Below are positions 26,624 through 37,117 of a stretch of 42,683 nucleotides of DNA, piece after piece; the first letter of the stretch is position 1; the number at the start of each line of letters is the position of its first letter. The position numbers and the translations under genes are program-made. The notes under the pieces are model-generated. The model was not told where the DNA came from, made no database searches, and saw only the letters and a list, made by a program, of their open reading frames with translations. This DNA is from Luteolibacter sp. (GTDB taxonomy: Bacteria; Verrucomicrobiota; Verrucomicrobiia; Verrucomicrobiales; Akkermansiaceae). The stretch covers positions 1-42,683 of the forward strand of contig JAUYNL010000080.1 in the NCBI GenBank assembly GCA_030696085.1. Reading direction: 5' to 3'.

Positions 26624-27889
26624 ATGTCCTGTTGCGAAGCCAATAAACCATCCCTGAAATCATTCTGGCAACAGGTTTCCCGCACTCGACAAGCGGGAGT
26701 GGAAACCCGATTCTCCGCCCGCTTGAATTTCCACGGGGCCCAACTCTCCTACTGCACCAACATCCACCCGGCGGAGAGCTGGGAGGAAACCCGTACCATG
26801 CTGCGCACGCATGTGCTCTCCGTGCGCGACCTGCTGCGCGCGCGGGATGTTTTGAAAGCCGGCGACTCCTTCGGCATCGGACTGCGCCTCTCCGCCGTGG
26901 CCGCGCGGGAATTGTTGGAAAACGAGCGCCTGGAGGAGTTCCGGAGCTGGCTGCATGGGACGAACAGCCATGTCTTCACCATCAATGGTTTTCCCTATGG
27001 CGGCTTCCACGGCACCCGGGTGAAGGAGCGTGTCTTCCAACCGGACTGGACCACGCGCGCGCGCCTCGAATACACCAAGGACCTGTTCCGCATTCTCGCC
27101 ACCATCGCCCGGCCGGGCAGCGCCGCCTCGGTTTCCACCCTGCCAGGTTCCCACAAATCCTTCGCCGCCGATGAACCGTTGATCCGCCGCCATCTGATCG
27201 AACTGGCGGAGTGGCTCGAAATTCTGGCTGCGGAAACCGGGCGCGACTTCCATCTCGGACTTGAACCCGAACCTCTCGGGCATTTTGAAAACACGCCGGA
27301 AACGCTGGCGTTTTTCGCGCGGCTTCACGCGGATGCCCCCGATTCCGGAATCATCCGCCGCAGGATCGGCGTGAACTACGATGCCTGCCACTTCGCCCTC
27401 CAATACGAGGAAGCCGCCACCTCGCTCGATTCCCTGATTGATGCCGGCATCCGCATTTCTAAAATTCATCTCTCCAGCGCACTCGCATTCGATCCACGCG
27501 ATCCGGCGGCGCTGGATGCGATCCGTGTCTTTGACGAGCCGGTCTATTTCCATCAGGTGCTGCAGCGTGATCGGTCAGGAGCGATCACCCGCTTCATCGA
27601 TCTGCCGGATTTTCTAACGAACCATCAGCCATCCAGCGATTTCGGCGAGGCACGCGTGCATTTCCACATCCCGCTGGATGCGGAGCCCGCGCCGCCGCTG
27701 CGCACCACCCGCAGCCACGCCCGCGATGTGCTCGCGTGGTGGCGGCTCCATCCCGAGTCTTGCGGGCATTTTGAAATCGAAACCTACACCTGGTGCGTCC
27801 TGCCGGAGGAGCTACAGCGCCCGGTGGAGGAGCAGATCGCCGGCGAATACCGCTGGGTGCTGGAGGAGACGGCTGGGGAATCAGCTTGA
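26624..27889 (+). CDS. EboE-like TIM-barrel protein (metabolite traffic protein family)
   Basis: The product has 421 residues. After a 34-residue N-terminal stretch comes NFHGAQLSYCTNIHPAESWEE, matching the opening of EboE proteins, which resemble xylose isomerase/sugar-phosphate epimerase TIM barrels. Barrel-type metal or substrate residues are plausible in FHLGLEPEPLGHFEN, RIGVNYDACHFALQYE and ARVHFHIPLD. EboE normally belongs to the ebo cluster (EboA-F), linked to moving terpenoid or polyketide precursors to the periplasm; no other ebo gene is in the window. A TTG at 26723 would begin directly at the family start and leave 122 bases to the divergent dnaJ-like gene, so the true start may be there. 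Confidence 0.85.
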   Translation: MSCCEANKPSLKSFWQQVSRTRQAGVETRFSARLNFHGAQLSYCTNIHPAESWEETRTMLRTHVLSVRDLLRARDVLKAGDSFGIGLRLSAVAARELLENERLEEFRSWLHGTNSHVFTINGFPYGGFHGTRVKERVFQPDWTTRARLEYTKDLFRILATIARPGSAASVSTLPGSHKSFAADEPLIRRHLIELAEWLEILAAETGRDFHLGLEPEPLGHFENTPETLAFFARLHADAPDSGIIRRRIGVNYDACHFALQYEEAATSLDSLIDAGIRISKIHLSSALAFDPRDPAALDAIRVFDEPVYFHQVLQRDRSGAITRFIDLPDFLTNHQPSSDFGEARVHFHIPLDAEPAPPLRTTRSHARDVLAWWRLHPESCGHFEIETYTWCVLPEELQRPVEEQIAGEYRWVLEETAGESA

Positions 27890-27923
27890 AAATCAGACCG
27901 CTACACCCAAGCTCCCGCCATCC

Positions 27924-28178
27924 ATGCTGCTCCGCATCCGCGCCACTCCGAATGCCCGCCGCAGCGAGGTGATTGGTTGGGACGACGATCCCCTCACAGG
28001 CCGCGTTTTCAAGGTGCGCATCGCCGCGCCGCCGGTCGAAGGAAAGGCCAACGAGGCGCTCGCGGCATTCCTGGCGAAAACCCTCGGTCTGCCGAAATCC
28101 AAGGTCGTTTTGGAAAAAGGCGAAAGCTCCCGCATCAAGACCTTCCGCATTCCCGATGGCACCCGCCTGCCGGAATGA
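27924..28178 (+). CDS. DUF167 (YggU-like) small protein
   Basis: 84 residues, starting MLLRIRATPNARRSEVIGW and containing KVRIAAPPVEGKANEALAAFLAKTLGL and VVLEKGESSRIKTFRI. This is the diagnostic DUF167/YggU pattern, whose APPVEGKAN block is the conserved core. The biochemical role is unknown. It begins 34 bases after the EboE-like stop on the same strand, so it is likely co-transcribed. The frame is open further upstream but overlaps the EboE gene; the ATG at 27924 matches the family start. Confidence 0.92.
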   Translation: MLLRIRATPNARRSEVIGWDDDPLTGRVFKVRIAAPPVEGKANEALAAFLAKTLGLPKSKVVLEKGESSRIKTFRIPDGTRLPE

Positions 28179-28328
28179 GCGATGCCAAGGGCAGACTGGC
28201 ACCGGGTTCCTCCGTTTTGCTTTGTTGCGAGGCTCCCGGAAACACATGGAAGAGCACGGCCGTGTAAATAGCCCGGATTTGCGGTCATCTATTGGCGCAA
28301 GCCATCGAATAGCGAACAATGAGGCGGG

Positions 28329-29393
28329 TCACTTGAAAATCGCGATCACGGGGCGATGGTCCGATGCCTTGTCCCAGGACGGATCATCAATGATGTGGGA
28401 GGCGCGGAAATCCACATCCGGGCGCAGGGCGCGGGAGACGGTGATGAAGTCGATGCGCGAGTAGATATCGTGCAGTGCCCAGTGATGGGTCCATGCATGA
28501 CCACGGGAATCCTTCAGCGGAAGTGCGGTCAGATAATGCGGATCATTGTAACTGCCGGTCACCGTTTTAAAGGTCTTGGTGGGCCGGGTGTCGTTGAAAT
28601 CGCCGTAAACCACAAGGCGGGTCTGTTCATTCGCACGGAGGATCGCATCCACATGGCGGCGCAGCAGGCGGGCCTCGTGAATCCGCATTTCCTCCTGATC
28701 CACATCTTCGACGGCGCGTTTCGATTTCAAATGGACTCCGAGAAAGCGATAGGTTTTGCCGCGTACCTCAAGGGTGGCATCGAGAATGCCACGGTTGATG
28801 TCAAAGGTGCGGCCCTTGATTCGAAAATCCGTTTCGGCGGGTTTCGCAGTGGCCATGATCGGAAATCGGGACAGCAGTCCGAGGTGGCGCACTGGGTCCG
28901 AGCCACCGACGTAATGCGAGTGCGGCAGATCGAGACCTGCGGTTTTCAGGGATTCCTGGATCTCGGCAAGATCGCTGGCGTTGCCGATTTCGCATAGGCC
29001 GATCACGTCCGGGGTGTTGCTCGCAAGCAGGTTCACCACCTCTTGTTTTTCCGATTCCGGCTTGGGTGAGTCCCTGAGGGTCTTATGATCCACAAAGCGG
29101 TCCATCGTCAGCCAGTTCTCGACATTGTAGGCGATGAAGCGGAGACCTTTGGTCGCGGAGTTTCCGGCGGGTTGGGGGGAGACAGGTTTTTTCGATTTCG
29201 CAGCGGGCGGGGCCGGCCGGGCCGTGGAGGAGGTTTCCAAAGCGGGCGGATTGCCGCCCGGAGTGTCCCAATCGGGGGATTTGTCGTTCTTGTCACAGGA
29301 TATCAGGCCAAGCAGAAGAGCGGCGAAAAGTGCGAATCCACCTGTGAGCCGGACGCGAGAGGCTGATGATCGGCAGGAAAAGCGTGGACACAT
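28329..29393 (-). CDS. Lipoprotein with endonuclease/exonuclease/phosphatase (EEP) domain
   Basis: The product has 354 residues from the ATG at 29393. The N-terminus (GGFALFAALLLGLISCDKN) is a lipoprotein signal with the lipid Cys in LISC, followed by a Pro/Ala-rich linker. The EEP fold begins near residue 85: RFIAYNVENW, VIGLCEIGNA (metal Glu), LGVHLKS (His), VVYGDFNDTRPT (the Asp/Asn pair) and a final SDHRPVIAIF with the catalytic Asp-His. All key residues of a Mg-dependent phosphodiesterase are present. The substrate could be nucleic acid, phosphoinositide-like or another phosphoester. It starts 2 bases after the tatA stop, so it is translated from the tatA transcript and its product acts outside the cytoplasmic membrane. 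Confidence 0.9.
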   Translation of the reverse strand: MCPRFSCRSSASRVRLTGGFALFAALLLGLISCDKNDKSPDWDTPGGNPPALETSSTARPAPPAAKSKKPVSPQPAGNSATKGLRFIAYNVENWLTMDRFVDHKTLRDSPKPESEKQEVVNLLASNTPDVIGLCEIGNASDLAEIQESLKTAGLDLPHSHYVGGSDPVRHLGLLSRFPIMATAKPAETDFRIKGRTFDINRGILDATLEVRGKTYRFLGVHLKSKRAVEDVDQEEMRIHEARLLRRHVDAILRANEQTRLVVYGDFNDTRPTKTFKTVTGSYNDPHYLTALPLKDSRGHAWTHHWALHDIYSRIDFITVSRALRPDVDFRASHIIDDPSWDKASDHRPVIAIFK

Positions 29394-29395
29394 GA

Positions 29396-29608
29396 TCAAG
29401 AATCCTGAGACTCTTTGCCCGGGGCCTCTTTCACACGGACATCAGTCTCGGCACGGGTGATTTCCTTTTCAAAATCATCGCGCGCTTTCTTGAATTCTCC
29501 CATGCTTTTTCCAATGCCACGGGCGAGTTCCGGCAGTTTCTTCGCTCCGAAGAGCAACAGGATCACGACAAAAATCATGATCATTTCAGGCATTCCGATG
29601 GGTCCCAT
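29396..29608 (-). CDS. tatA: Sec-independent translocase subunit TatA/E
   Basis: 70 residues. A short N-terminal stretch ends in the transmembrane helix PEMIMIFVVILLLFG, followed by the FGAKKLPELARGIGKSMGEFKKA amphipathic hinge, the hallmark of TatA. The tail is charged and disordered. TatA forms the pore-like assembly for twin-arginine export; the Gfo/Idh/MocA protein at 24031-25452 is a likely client. tatB and tatC are absent here. The EEP lipoprotein follows with a 2-base gap. Confidence 0.94.
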   Translation of the reverse strand: MGPIGMPEMIMIFVVILLLFGAKKLPELARGIGKSMGEFKKARDDFEKEITRAETDVRVKEAPGKESQDS

Positions 29609-29742
29609 AAGTTGAATTGGTTGTTGGTGGACAAGCTAGCTGCGGTTTCACAGCCATGCAAAGCATTTACCGTTTACCCGCGAAGAATCAGCATTCTTAC
29701 AGCGGCTTATTCCACGGCTTTCGGCTGGCATGGGCTTTGCGC

Positions 29743-30237
29743 TCAGCGGCGGCGGCGCAAGACCAGCATCATGGCACCGATCATGCCGAGGGTCGCGGAT
29801 GCAGGTTCAGGGACGGCATTCCAACTAATCGCATACAGCCCGGCACCATCGCCACCGCCCTGAAACGTGACCAGAAAAGCCTGGGGGGTGAACAAGTCCT
29901 TCTGCACGACGAAGCTCTCGCCGCTGGAAACGCCTACGAAATCGAAATCCACGTTCAGGGGCTCCAGCCCGGCGAAAGTGATTTTTACCGCTTCGTTTTG
30001 GTCGAAATCCAGTGCAGGAGCTCCGAAACCATTGTCGTTGAGGTAGGCGGAATTGACGACCAGCGTCGAACCGAGACCTGTTTCAAAAACCAGCTCGCCG
30101 TAGCCTGGAATATAGATGGATAGCGGACTTTGGGTGAACTCGACGCCCTCATAACCCACGAAATCGAGGGTGAATGCCGGGCTAACAGCCGAGGCGCCGA
30201 GAAGCAGGGCGATCAAGAGGGGGGGCGTCTTCATCAT
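29743..30237 (-). CDS. PEP-CTERM sorting domain protein
   Basis: 164 residues with an N-terminal signal peptide (MMKTPPLLIALLLGASAVSPAF) and a C-terminal tripartite sorting signal: VPEPAS, then a hydrophobic helix (TLGMIGAMMLVL), then RRRR. This is the PEP-CTERM tag processed by exosortase (EpsH/XrtA type) and linked to extracellular polysaccharide export. The middle (DFVGYEGVEFTQSPLSIYIPGYGELVF) looks all-beta and has no recognised domain. No exosortase is in the window. The upstream 160 bases are AT-rich, fitting a strong or regulated promoter. Start: one of two adjacent ATGs (30237 or 30234). Confidence 0.9.
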   Translation of the reverse strand: MMKTPPLLIALLLGASAVSPAFTLDFVGYEGVEFTQSPLSIYIPGYGELVFETGLGSTLVVNSAYLNDNGFGAPALDFDQNEAVKITFAGLEPLNVDFDFVGVSSGESFVVQKDLFTPQAFLVTFQGGGDGAGLYAISWNAVPEPASATLGMIGAMMLVLRRRR

Positions 30238-30396
30238 CGGAGGGGGTGGAGTGGGGGGGGCGCACGCAGTGGGCGGTCACTCCCTATTCATCGTTTCCGA
30301 TCATCCCTGCAAGGAAATTAAACTCATTATAAATAAACAAGTTATGATTCCTGAATGTTAGGAAATTCAAAGCGCTTGAACGAGGGGAATCGTGGC

Positions 30397-33300
30397 CTAA
30401 TGAGTAAGGCGGTTTTGTCGCGAGATGATCAAGGTGGAGGTGATGCCGCAGGCGATGACGATTCCCATCAGAATGAAGCCGCAGTAGCGCTGGGTGTCGA
30501 TGTGGCCTTCGGGTTCCGCGAATGCGAGGCTTTTGGCGGGAGGCTCTGCGCCCCACGGCAAGGGCTTCTTGAGCGCATGGAAAACGATCCGGCTTTCCGT
30601 ATTGCGGTAATCGTTGCGGAAGGTTTCCGCCTCGCGCACCAGCAGGTCGATACGCTCATTGACGAAAAAATCCGACGCGGGCCGGGCATTGGGGGCATCA
30701 TTCGGCCAGACTTTCATGCTCTCCACCTCGATGCGGGTGCCGGTGGTGGAGATTCGCCGGATCCGCGCGACGAGAGCGGCGGCCTCGGCTTTGTTGGCGG
30801 CCCCGGCGGCAAGCAGTCGCCGCAGTCCCTCCTTGGCGAGTTCGAACTCCTCGATGGCTCGCGGGCTCATCGGTTTGCCCGGTTGGCGAACGCGATCGAT
30901 TTTGCGCTGGAGGCGGATGCGCTCGACCTCGAAGGGGTTTCTAACGGCCTGGGAGACGATCATGGCCTCATAGGCATAACGCAAGGGCATCACGATGGCC
31001 GGCACCGGCACGCCGCCTCGTTCGCGGATGTCCCGGGCATCCTGGAAGAGCCCGTGATTCATTTCCCGGTAGGACACCAGCGCTCCGGCCAGCAACATCT
31101 GTGGGACGAGCAAAAGCGGCACGGAGGTGAGCGCGGCCCGCTCGGTCTTAACAATTGATGAGACCACCAGGGCCATGGCTGTGCCGGTCCAGGCGGTGAG
31201 CGTCATCCACAGCCAGTGATAAACGAGCATGCCCTCGATCTCCAGGAAGTGGTTTCCAACAATCAGATAGGTCAGGCACTGGATGGCCGCGACCAGGCCC
31301 AGCGCCGCGAATTTAGCCAGCACGTAGGAGGCCGCGCCGCGCTGGCAGTTACGCTCACGGCGCAGGATCGGGCGGTCGCGCAGCACCTCGGTGGCTGAGT
31401 TGGTCAGGCCTAGGAACATCGCCACCGTGGCACTCAGAAACAGATAGGCCGGGATGTGGAGTGCGGTGGCGAATTCATAGGAACCCTCCGGGGAGGATCG
31501 CAGCGTGATGGAGATCAACGCCGCCAGCAGCGGAGCCTCCAGGCAGGTGCTGTAAACCGTGCCGCGATTGCGGAGTTTGGACAGCAGGGCGCGCAGGAAA
31601 TGGGTGGCGAACACGGCGATGACCGCGTGCAACCGCCGCGCGGGCCGGGGCGGCAGGGGAAGGTGATCGCCCGGTTTGGGCTCGCCTAATCGTGAGATCG
31701 GGCCGCCGCCGGTTTGCAGGGCCTGCATCAGGTCGGCGCTTTCAAAGCGTTCCTGCCAGAATGACGAGGGAAAACGCCGCGCCGCGCCGGTGTTGGATCC
31801 GCCGCCAATCGAGCTGAGAGGAGTTTCCAGAACATCGAAGACAAAATCCGCGCCGAGTGGGGACTGGGCGGTGACGGACGGGTGGGTGATGCCGAGCTCC
31901 TCGCAGGCGTCCCTGAAATAACCGACCATCTCCGCAGGCGTGCCGAAGTAGGCGAGGCGGCCGCCACTATCGAGCAGCAGCGCCTTGTCGAAGAGTCGCA
32001 GCACCGGAGCGCCCGGCCGGTGAAGCGAGGCGATCACGATTTTTTCCCGGGCGAGCGAGCGCAGGGTTTCCGCAACGTGTTCGGAGTCTTTTGACGAGAG
32101 GCCGGAGATCGGCTCGTCGAAGAGAAACACTTCGGCGCGGCTGCCGAGGTCCAGGCCGAGATTCAGGCGGCTTCGTTCCCCGCCGGAGAGGGTTTTATCT
32201 CCGGGCGAGCCGACCTGGCGGCGTGCGATGGATTGCAGACCAAGCTCGGCGAGAATGCTGTCCACACGGCGCTCGTGTTCGGCGAGTGACAAGGCGGGTC
32301 GGCGAATGGTCACCGCGTGGCGCAGATGTTCGCGCACCGTGAGCTGCGGGCTGAGTGCCTCCTCCTGCGGCATGTGGGCGATGAAGGGGACCAGTTGTTC
32401 GCGGCGCTCATAGAGTGAAATGCCGTTGAGCCTCACCGCGCCGCGGGTGGGCATCCGTTGGCCGGAAAGCACGGCGAGCAGGGTGCTCTTGCCACTGCCG
32501 CTCGGACCGATGATGCAGAGCATTTCGCCACGTTTCACCTCGAAGTTGATATGATCCAGCGCCCGCGATCCGGGTCCGAAATCATGAATCACATCCTCCA
32601 CCCGCATCGACTCGATGAGCGTGCGCTCCTCATCCAGGAAGCCCTCGCTGAAGCGGCAGCGCACCGCCTGGCTGCCGGAAAGGCGGATCAGCGAACCATC
32701 CTTGAGCGTGGCGCTCTGCCTCACTGGCGCGCCATCCACCTGGATCGGCCCGTGGCTCTCTCTCACTTCCAGTTCGCCCTCGGCACGCTGCGCGTCATAG
32801 CGGATGAACAACACGGTCTTGGGCGAAAGTTTCGGTCCTAACAAAAGATCGCCGCGCGTTAGTTCGGATGCGTCGTTTGAAACCAGATATTCCTGCCGGT
32901 CACCGGCGAGGCGGAAGCGCCTGCCGGACTGGGTCGCCTTGCGCCGCAATTCGTTGATCGAGAGACTGAACCCCGAGGAGTCGCCCAAGCGCTCGTGATT
33001 CCGGCAGGTCACGAAATCCCCCTTCTTGAGCGGCCCGCGGCCACCGGCGTGCAGGCTGGTGTCGCGCAGCGCCTCGACTTCCGCTTCCAGGCCGAATCTC
33101 ACCCGTAGCGCACTGTGGCGGCCGGGCGTCCGCTCGGCACTCAGTCCGCTCTCACCAGCTTCCAGATAGATCGCGGGTGCGTTGCCGGTGCGCTTCACAT
33201 CGAGGAAAAACATCAGATCCTCGTAACTCAGCGACCATCCGGGAACCACCAGCGGCTGGCGCTCGCGCATCCGCAGAAACGAGCCGGTTTCCACCGATCT

Positions 33301-33969
33301 TCCACGAATCCATAATGGCGAGGCGCCGGTGTTTCTAACCAATATCAGGTCCCCGGCACGATAGACCCGGAACTCGTAGTCCACCGCCGCCGGCGGCAGC
33401 ACGACGTCCGCCCCGTCGCGCCCGAATATCAAGCGCTCGAACGGCAGTTCCTCATCGGCCGGCGCCTCCAGATCCCCTCGCATCTCCTGTAGGATGGCGC
33501 TGCCGAACTCCGGCCGGCCGAGACGCCGCATGAAGACATCGAAACTCGCGCGGTTGCGCTCGGAACGCCCGGCGGCATCTACCAGCGTGAATAATTGCAA
33601 TCCCAGCGAGAGCTTGCTGGAATCATCATAAATGCCCTTCAACTCCACCGCCAGGCTCTGCAGGGGCCGCGGATTCCTCACCGCACGCTGAAGGCGCCGT
33701 CCCAACCACCCGTGGTCCACCTCTGGAAACGCGCTGCGCAGCATGTCGAGAATCAGATCCGCCTCCAGCGGACTCAAGGCCCCGTCCAGAGTCGCGAAGG
33801 CGGCGAAGGCATCCACCAAAACCCCCACTTGGGCATCCGCACCCGGACGCAGCGCCCGCAGCCTCCCGACTCCTGGGATTGCCCGCAGCCAACCCATCAG
33901 CAGGCCACGCACATAAGGCCGCGAGCACCTTGTGGGCGGCTGGTCGCTGGGTGTCGGCTGATTTTCCAC
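30397..33969 (-). CDS. ABCG-type transporter with N-terminal TerB-like and FHA-like domains
   Basis: One frame of 1190 residues with a GTG start. Residues ~45-150 ([25 protein letters not shown]...) resemble a TerB/tellurite-resistance helical domain. Residues ~165-470 contain beta-rich modules resembling FHA ([26 protein letters not shown]). The ATPase follows: Walker [10 protein letters not shown] near residue 490, signature [13 protein letters not shown] near 595 and Walker [14 protein letters not shown] near 615, in the ABCG/White style. The last ~380 residues hold about six membrane helices of an ABC-2 type permease plus a soluble loop (about 985-1155) before the last helix. It is a half-transporter probably exporting lipid-like substrates. 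FHA domains bind phospho-threonine, so control by Ser/Thr kinases is plausible, but the kinase here is 25 kb away. Confidence 0.9.
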   Translation of the reverse strand: MENQPTPSDQPPTRCSRPYVRGLLMGWLRAIPGVGRLRALRPGADAQVGVLVDAFAAFATLDGALSPLEADLILDMLRSAFPEVDHGWLGRRLQRAVRNPRPLQSLAVELKGIYDDSSKLSLGLQLFTLVDAAGRSERNRASFDVFMRRLGRPEFGSAILQEMRGDLEAPADEELPFERLIFGRDGADVVLPPAAVDYEFRVYRAGDLILVRNTGASPLWIRGRSVETGSFLRMRERQPLVVPGWSLSYEDLMFFLDVKRTGNAPAIYLEAGESGLSAERTPGRHSALRVRFGLEAEVEALRDTSLHAGGRGPLKKGDFVTCRNHERLGDSSGFSLSINELRRKATQSGRRFRLAGDRQEYLVSNDASELTRGDLLLGPKLSPKTVLFIRYDAQRAEGELEVRESHGPIQVDGAPVRQSATLKDGSLIRLSGSQAVRCRFSEGFLDEERTLIESMRVEDVIHDFGPGSRALDHINFEVKRGEMLCIIGPSGSGKSTLLAVLSGQRMPTRGAVRLNGISLYERREQLVPFIAHMPQEEALSPQLTVREHLRHAVTIRRPALSLAEHERRVDSILAELGLQSIARRQVGSPGDKTLSGGERSRLNLGLDLGSRAEVFLFDEPISGLSSKDSEHVAETLRSLAREKIVIASLHRPGAPVLRLFDKALLLDSGGRLAYFGTPAEMVGYFRDACEELGITHPSVTAQSPLGADFVFDVLETPLSSIGGGSNTGAARRFPSSFWQERFESADLMQALQTGGGPISRLGEPKPGDHLPLPPRPARRLHAVIAVFATHFLRALLSKLRNRGTVYSTCLEAPLLAALISITLRSSPEGSYEFATALHIPAYLFLSATVAMFLGLTNSATEVLRDRPILRRERNCQRGAASYVLAKFAALGLVAAIQCLTYLIVGNHFLEIEGMLVYHWLWMTLTAWTGTAMALVVSSIVKTERAALTSVPLLLVPQMLLAGALVSYREMNHGLFQDARDIRERGGVPVPAIVMPLRYAYEAMIVSQAVRNPFEVERIRLQRKIDRVRQPGKPMSPRAIEEFELAKEGLRRLLAAGAANKAEAAALVARIRRISTTGTRIEVESMKVWPNDAPNARPASDFFVNERIDLLVREAETFRNDYRNTESRIVFHALKKPLPWGAEPPAKSLAFAEPEGHIDTQRYCGFILMGIVIACGITSTLIISRQNRLTH

Positions 33970-34090
33970 GGCGGTGTTCTAGGCAGACTCGTCTTCCGTC
34001 CGCAAGCCCGGCAAGATCCGCGCAAAAAAGGAGTTTGCTTTTCACCCGCTTCGGTTATCCTCCCTTGCTCCCGGACGCTCCGGCGGACAT

Positions 34091-34132
34091 GGCCCAGGCC
34101 CCGCTCCGACCGCCATCGCCCGGGCCTTTTTT
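34091..34132 (+). terminator. Terminator-like hairpin in the ftsH leader (possible attenuator)
   Basis: GGCCCAGGC (34091-34099) pairs 8 of 9 with GCCCGGGCC (34118-34126) around an 18-base loop, followed at once by six Ts and then the ftsH ATG at 34140. No plus-strand gene lies upstream that it could terminate; the neighbour at 33969 is divergent. It therefore sits in the 5' leader of ftsH. An in-frame ATG at 34089 would place the hairpin inside coding sequence instead. Confidence 0.55.
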
Positions 34133-34139
34133 CGTCACT

Positions 34140-36500
<2,361 letters not shown>

Positions 36501-36910
36501 TCTGAGTGCGACTTCGCGCCGCTTTGGATCACTCGATTTTCGTTTGTGAAGCCGATTCTTTTTTTTCTTTTCGGTTGCGAACGAATGGCTCCGCGATAAT
36601 CTGATTTCGACTGCTGTGTACGACAATTTTGGTAGCTGGCCCGAACCGATATGATTGAACCGGGGTCATCTTCCGGAGTCCCATGTCATGCCCTTCACGG
36701 GAAGACAGAAAGGCTTTGGCCGACCCCACTTATTGAGTTTACGGAACGTGGCTCACAGCGCCAATGACGGCACAGCGGTCTTTTTTTGTCCTCGATTCCA
36801 GAACCCGCTTTCCGATCACCGGACACTACCGCTGGAAGTGACGCTATGGCGGGTGCATGTCAAAAATGTCACCCTAGACACGCAGGAGCCTGTCCCGGGC
36901 GCTCAAGGAG

Positions 36911-36929
36911 GGGCGGAACATGTCCGCCC
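36911..36929. repeat. Hairpin GGGCGGA-N5-TCCGCCC upstream of htpG
   Basis: Perfect 7-bp arms (36911-36917 and 36923-36929) with loop ACATG. It has no T-tract, so is not a standard terminator. It is one of two same-shaped hairpins in this gap. Confidence 0.6.
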
Positions 36930-36989
36930 ATCGTGGATGGATAGCCGCTTTGCTGTCATGAGGGGCTTTTCATCGGCAGTTCCTCCTCA

Positions 36990-37008
36990 CGGCGAACGCG
37001 TTTCGCCG
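36990..37008. repeat. Hairpin CGGCGAA-N5-TTCGCCG upstream of htpG
   Basis: Perfect 7-bp arms (36990-36996 and 37002-37008) with loop CGCGT, about 54 bases upstream of the likely htpG -35 element. It could be an operator or an element of an upstream RNA. Confidence 0.6.
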
Positions 37009-37061
37009 CTCCGTGATTTTTTTGTCATGCACCCGCGAAGGCGGCGCGACTCACTCTGCTT

Positions 37062-37089
37062 TTGACAGCCGGGCCCACATGGCTAAGTT
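37062..37089 (+). promoter_or_regulatory. Candidate sigma-70-type promoter of htpG
   Basis: TTGACA (37062-37067) and TAAGTT (37084-37089) are separated by 16 bases, with transcription expected near 37096 and the htpG ATG at 37118. The -35 is a perfect consensus; the -10 is weak. No CIRCE element is present. Confidence 0.45.
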
Positions 37090-37117
37090 GCGCCCCGTTC
37101 CAACCAAGTAATCACTT

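Larger units (their letters stand above)
36501..37117. other. 617-base intergenic region between ftsH and htpG
   Basis: I see no convincing gene. Open frames here lack coding character: a 136-codon frame at 36655-37065 starts with TTG, is rich in His/Arg/Pro and matches no family. Contents seen: T-rich runs at 36548-36562 and 36781-36787 without strong stems, two perfect 7-bp hairpins (36911-36929 and 36990-37008), and a promoter-like pair before htpG (37062-37089). The region could hold a small RNA; no known RNA family is recognised. Confidence 0.6.

Noticed and set aside
29683-29698. AAGAAT-CAGC-ATTCTT hairpin near the end of the PEP-CTERM gene as a terminator
   Set aside because: Only a 6-bp AT-rich stem with no T-tract on either strand.
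34035-34061. TTGCTT/TATCCT as the ftsH promoter
   Set aside because: The spacer is only 15 bases and both boxes are weak, so not listed as a feature.
36548-36562. T-run after ftsH as an intrinsic terminator
   Set aside because: No convincing GC-rich stem immediately precedes the T-run.
36655-37065. 136-codon open frame between ftsH and htpG
   Set aside because: TTG start, His/Arg/Pro-rich composition, no recognisable family, and it runs through two hairpins; treated as non-coding.
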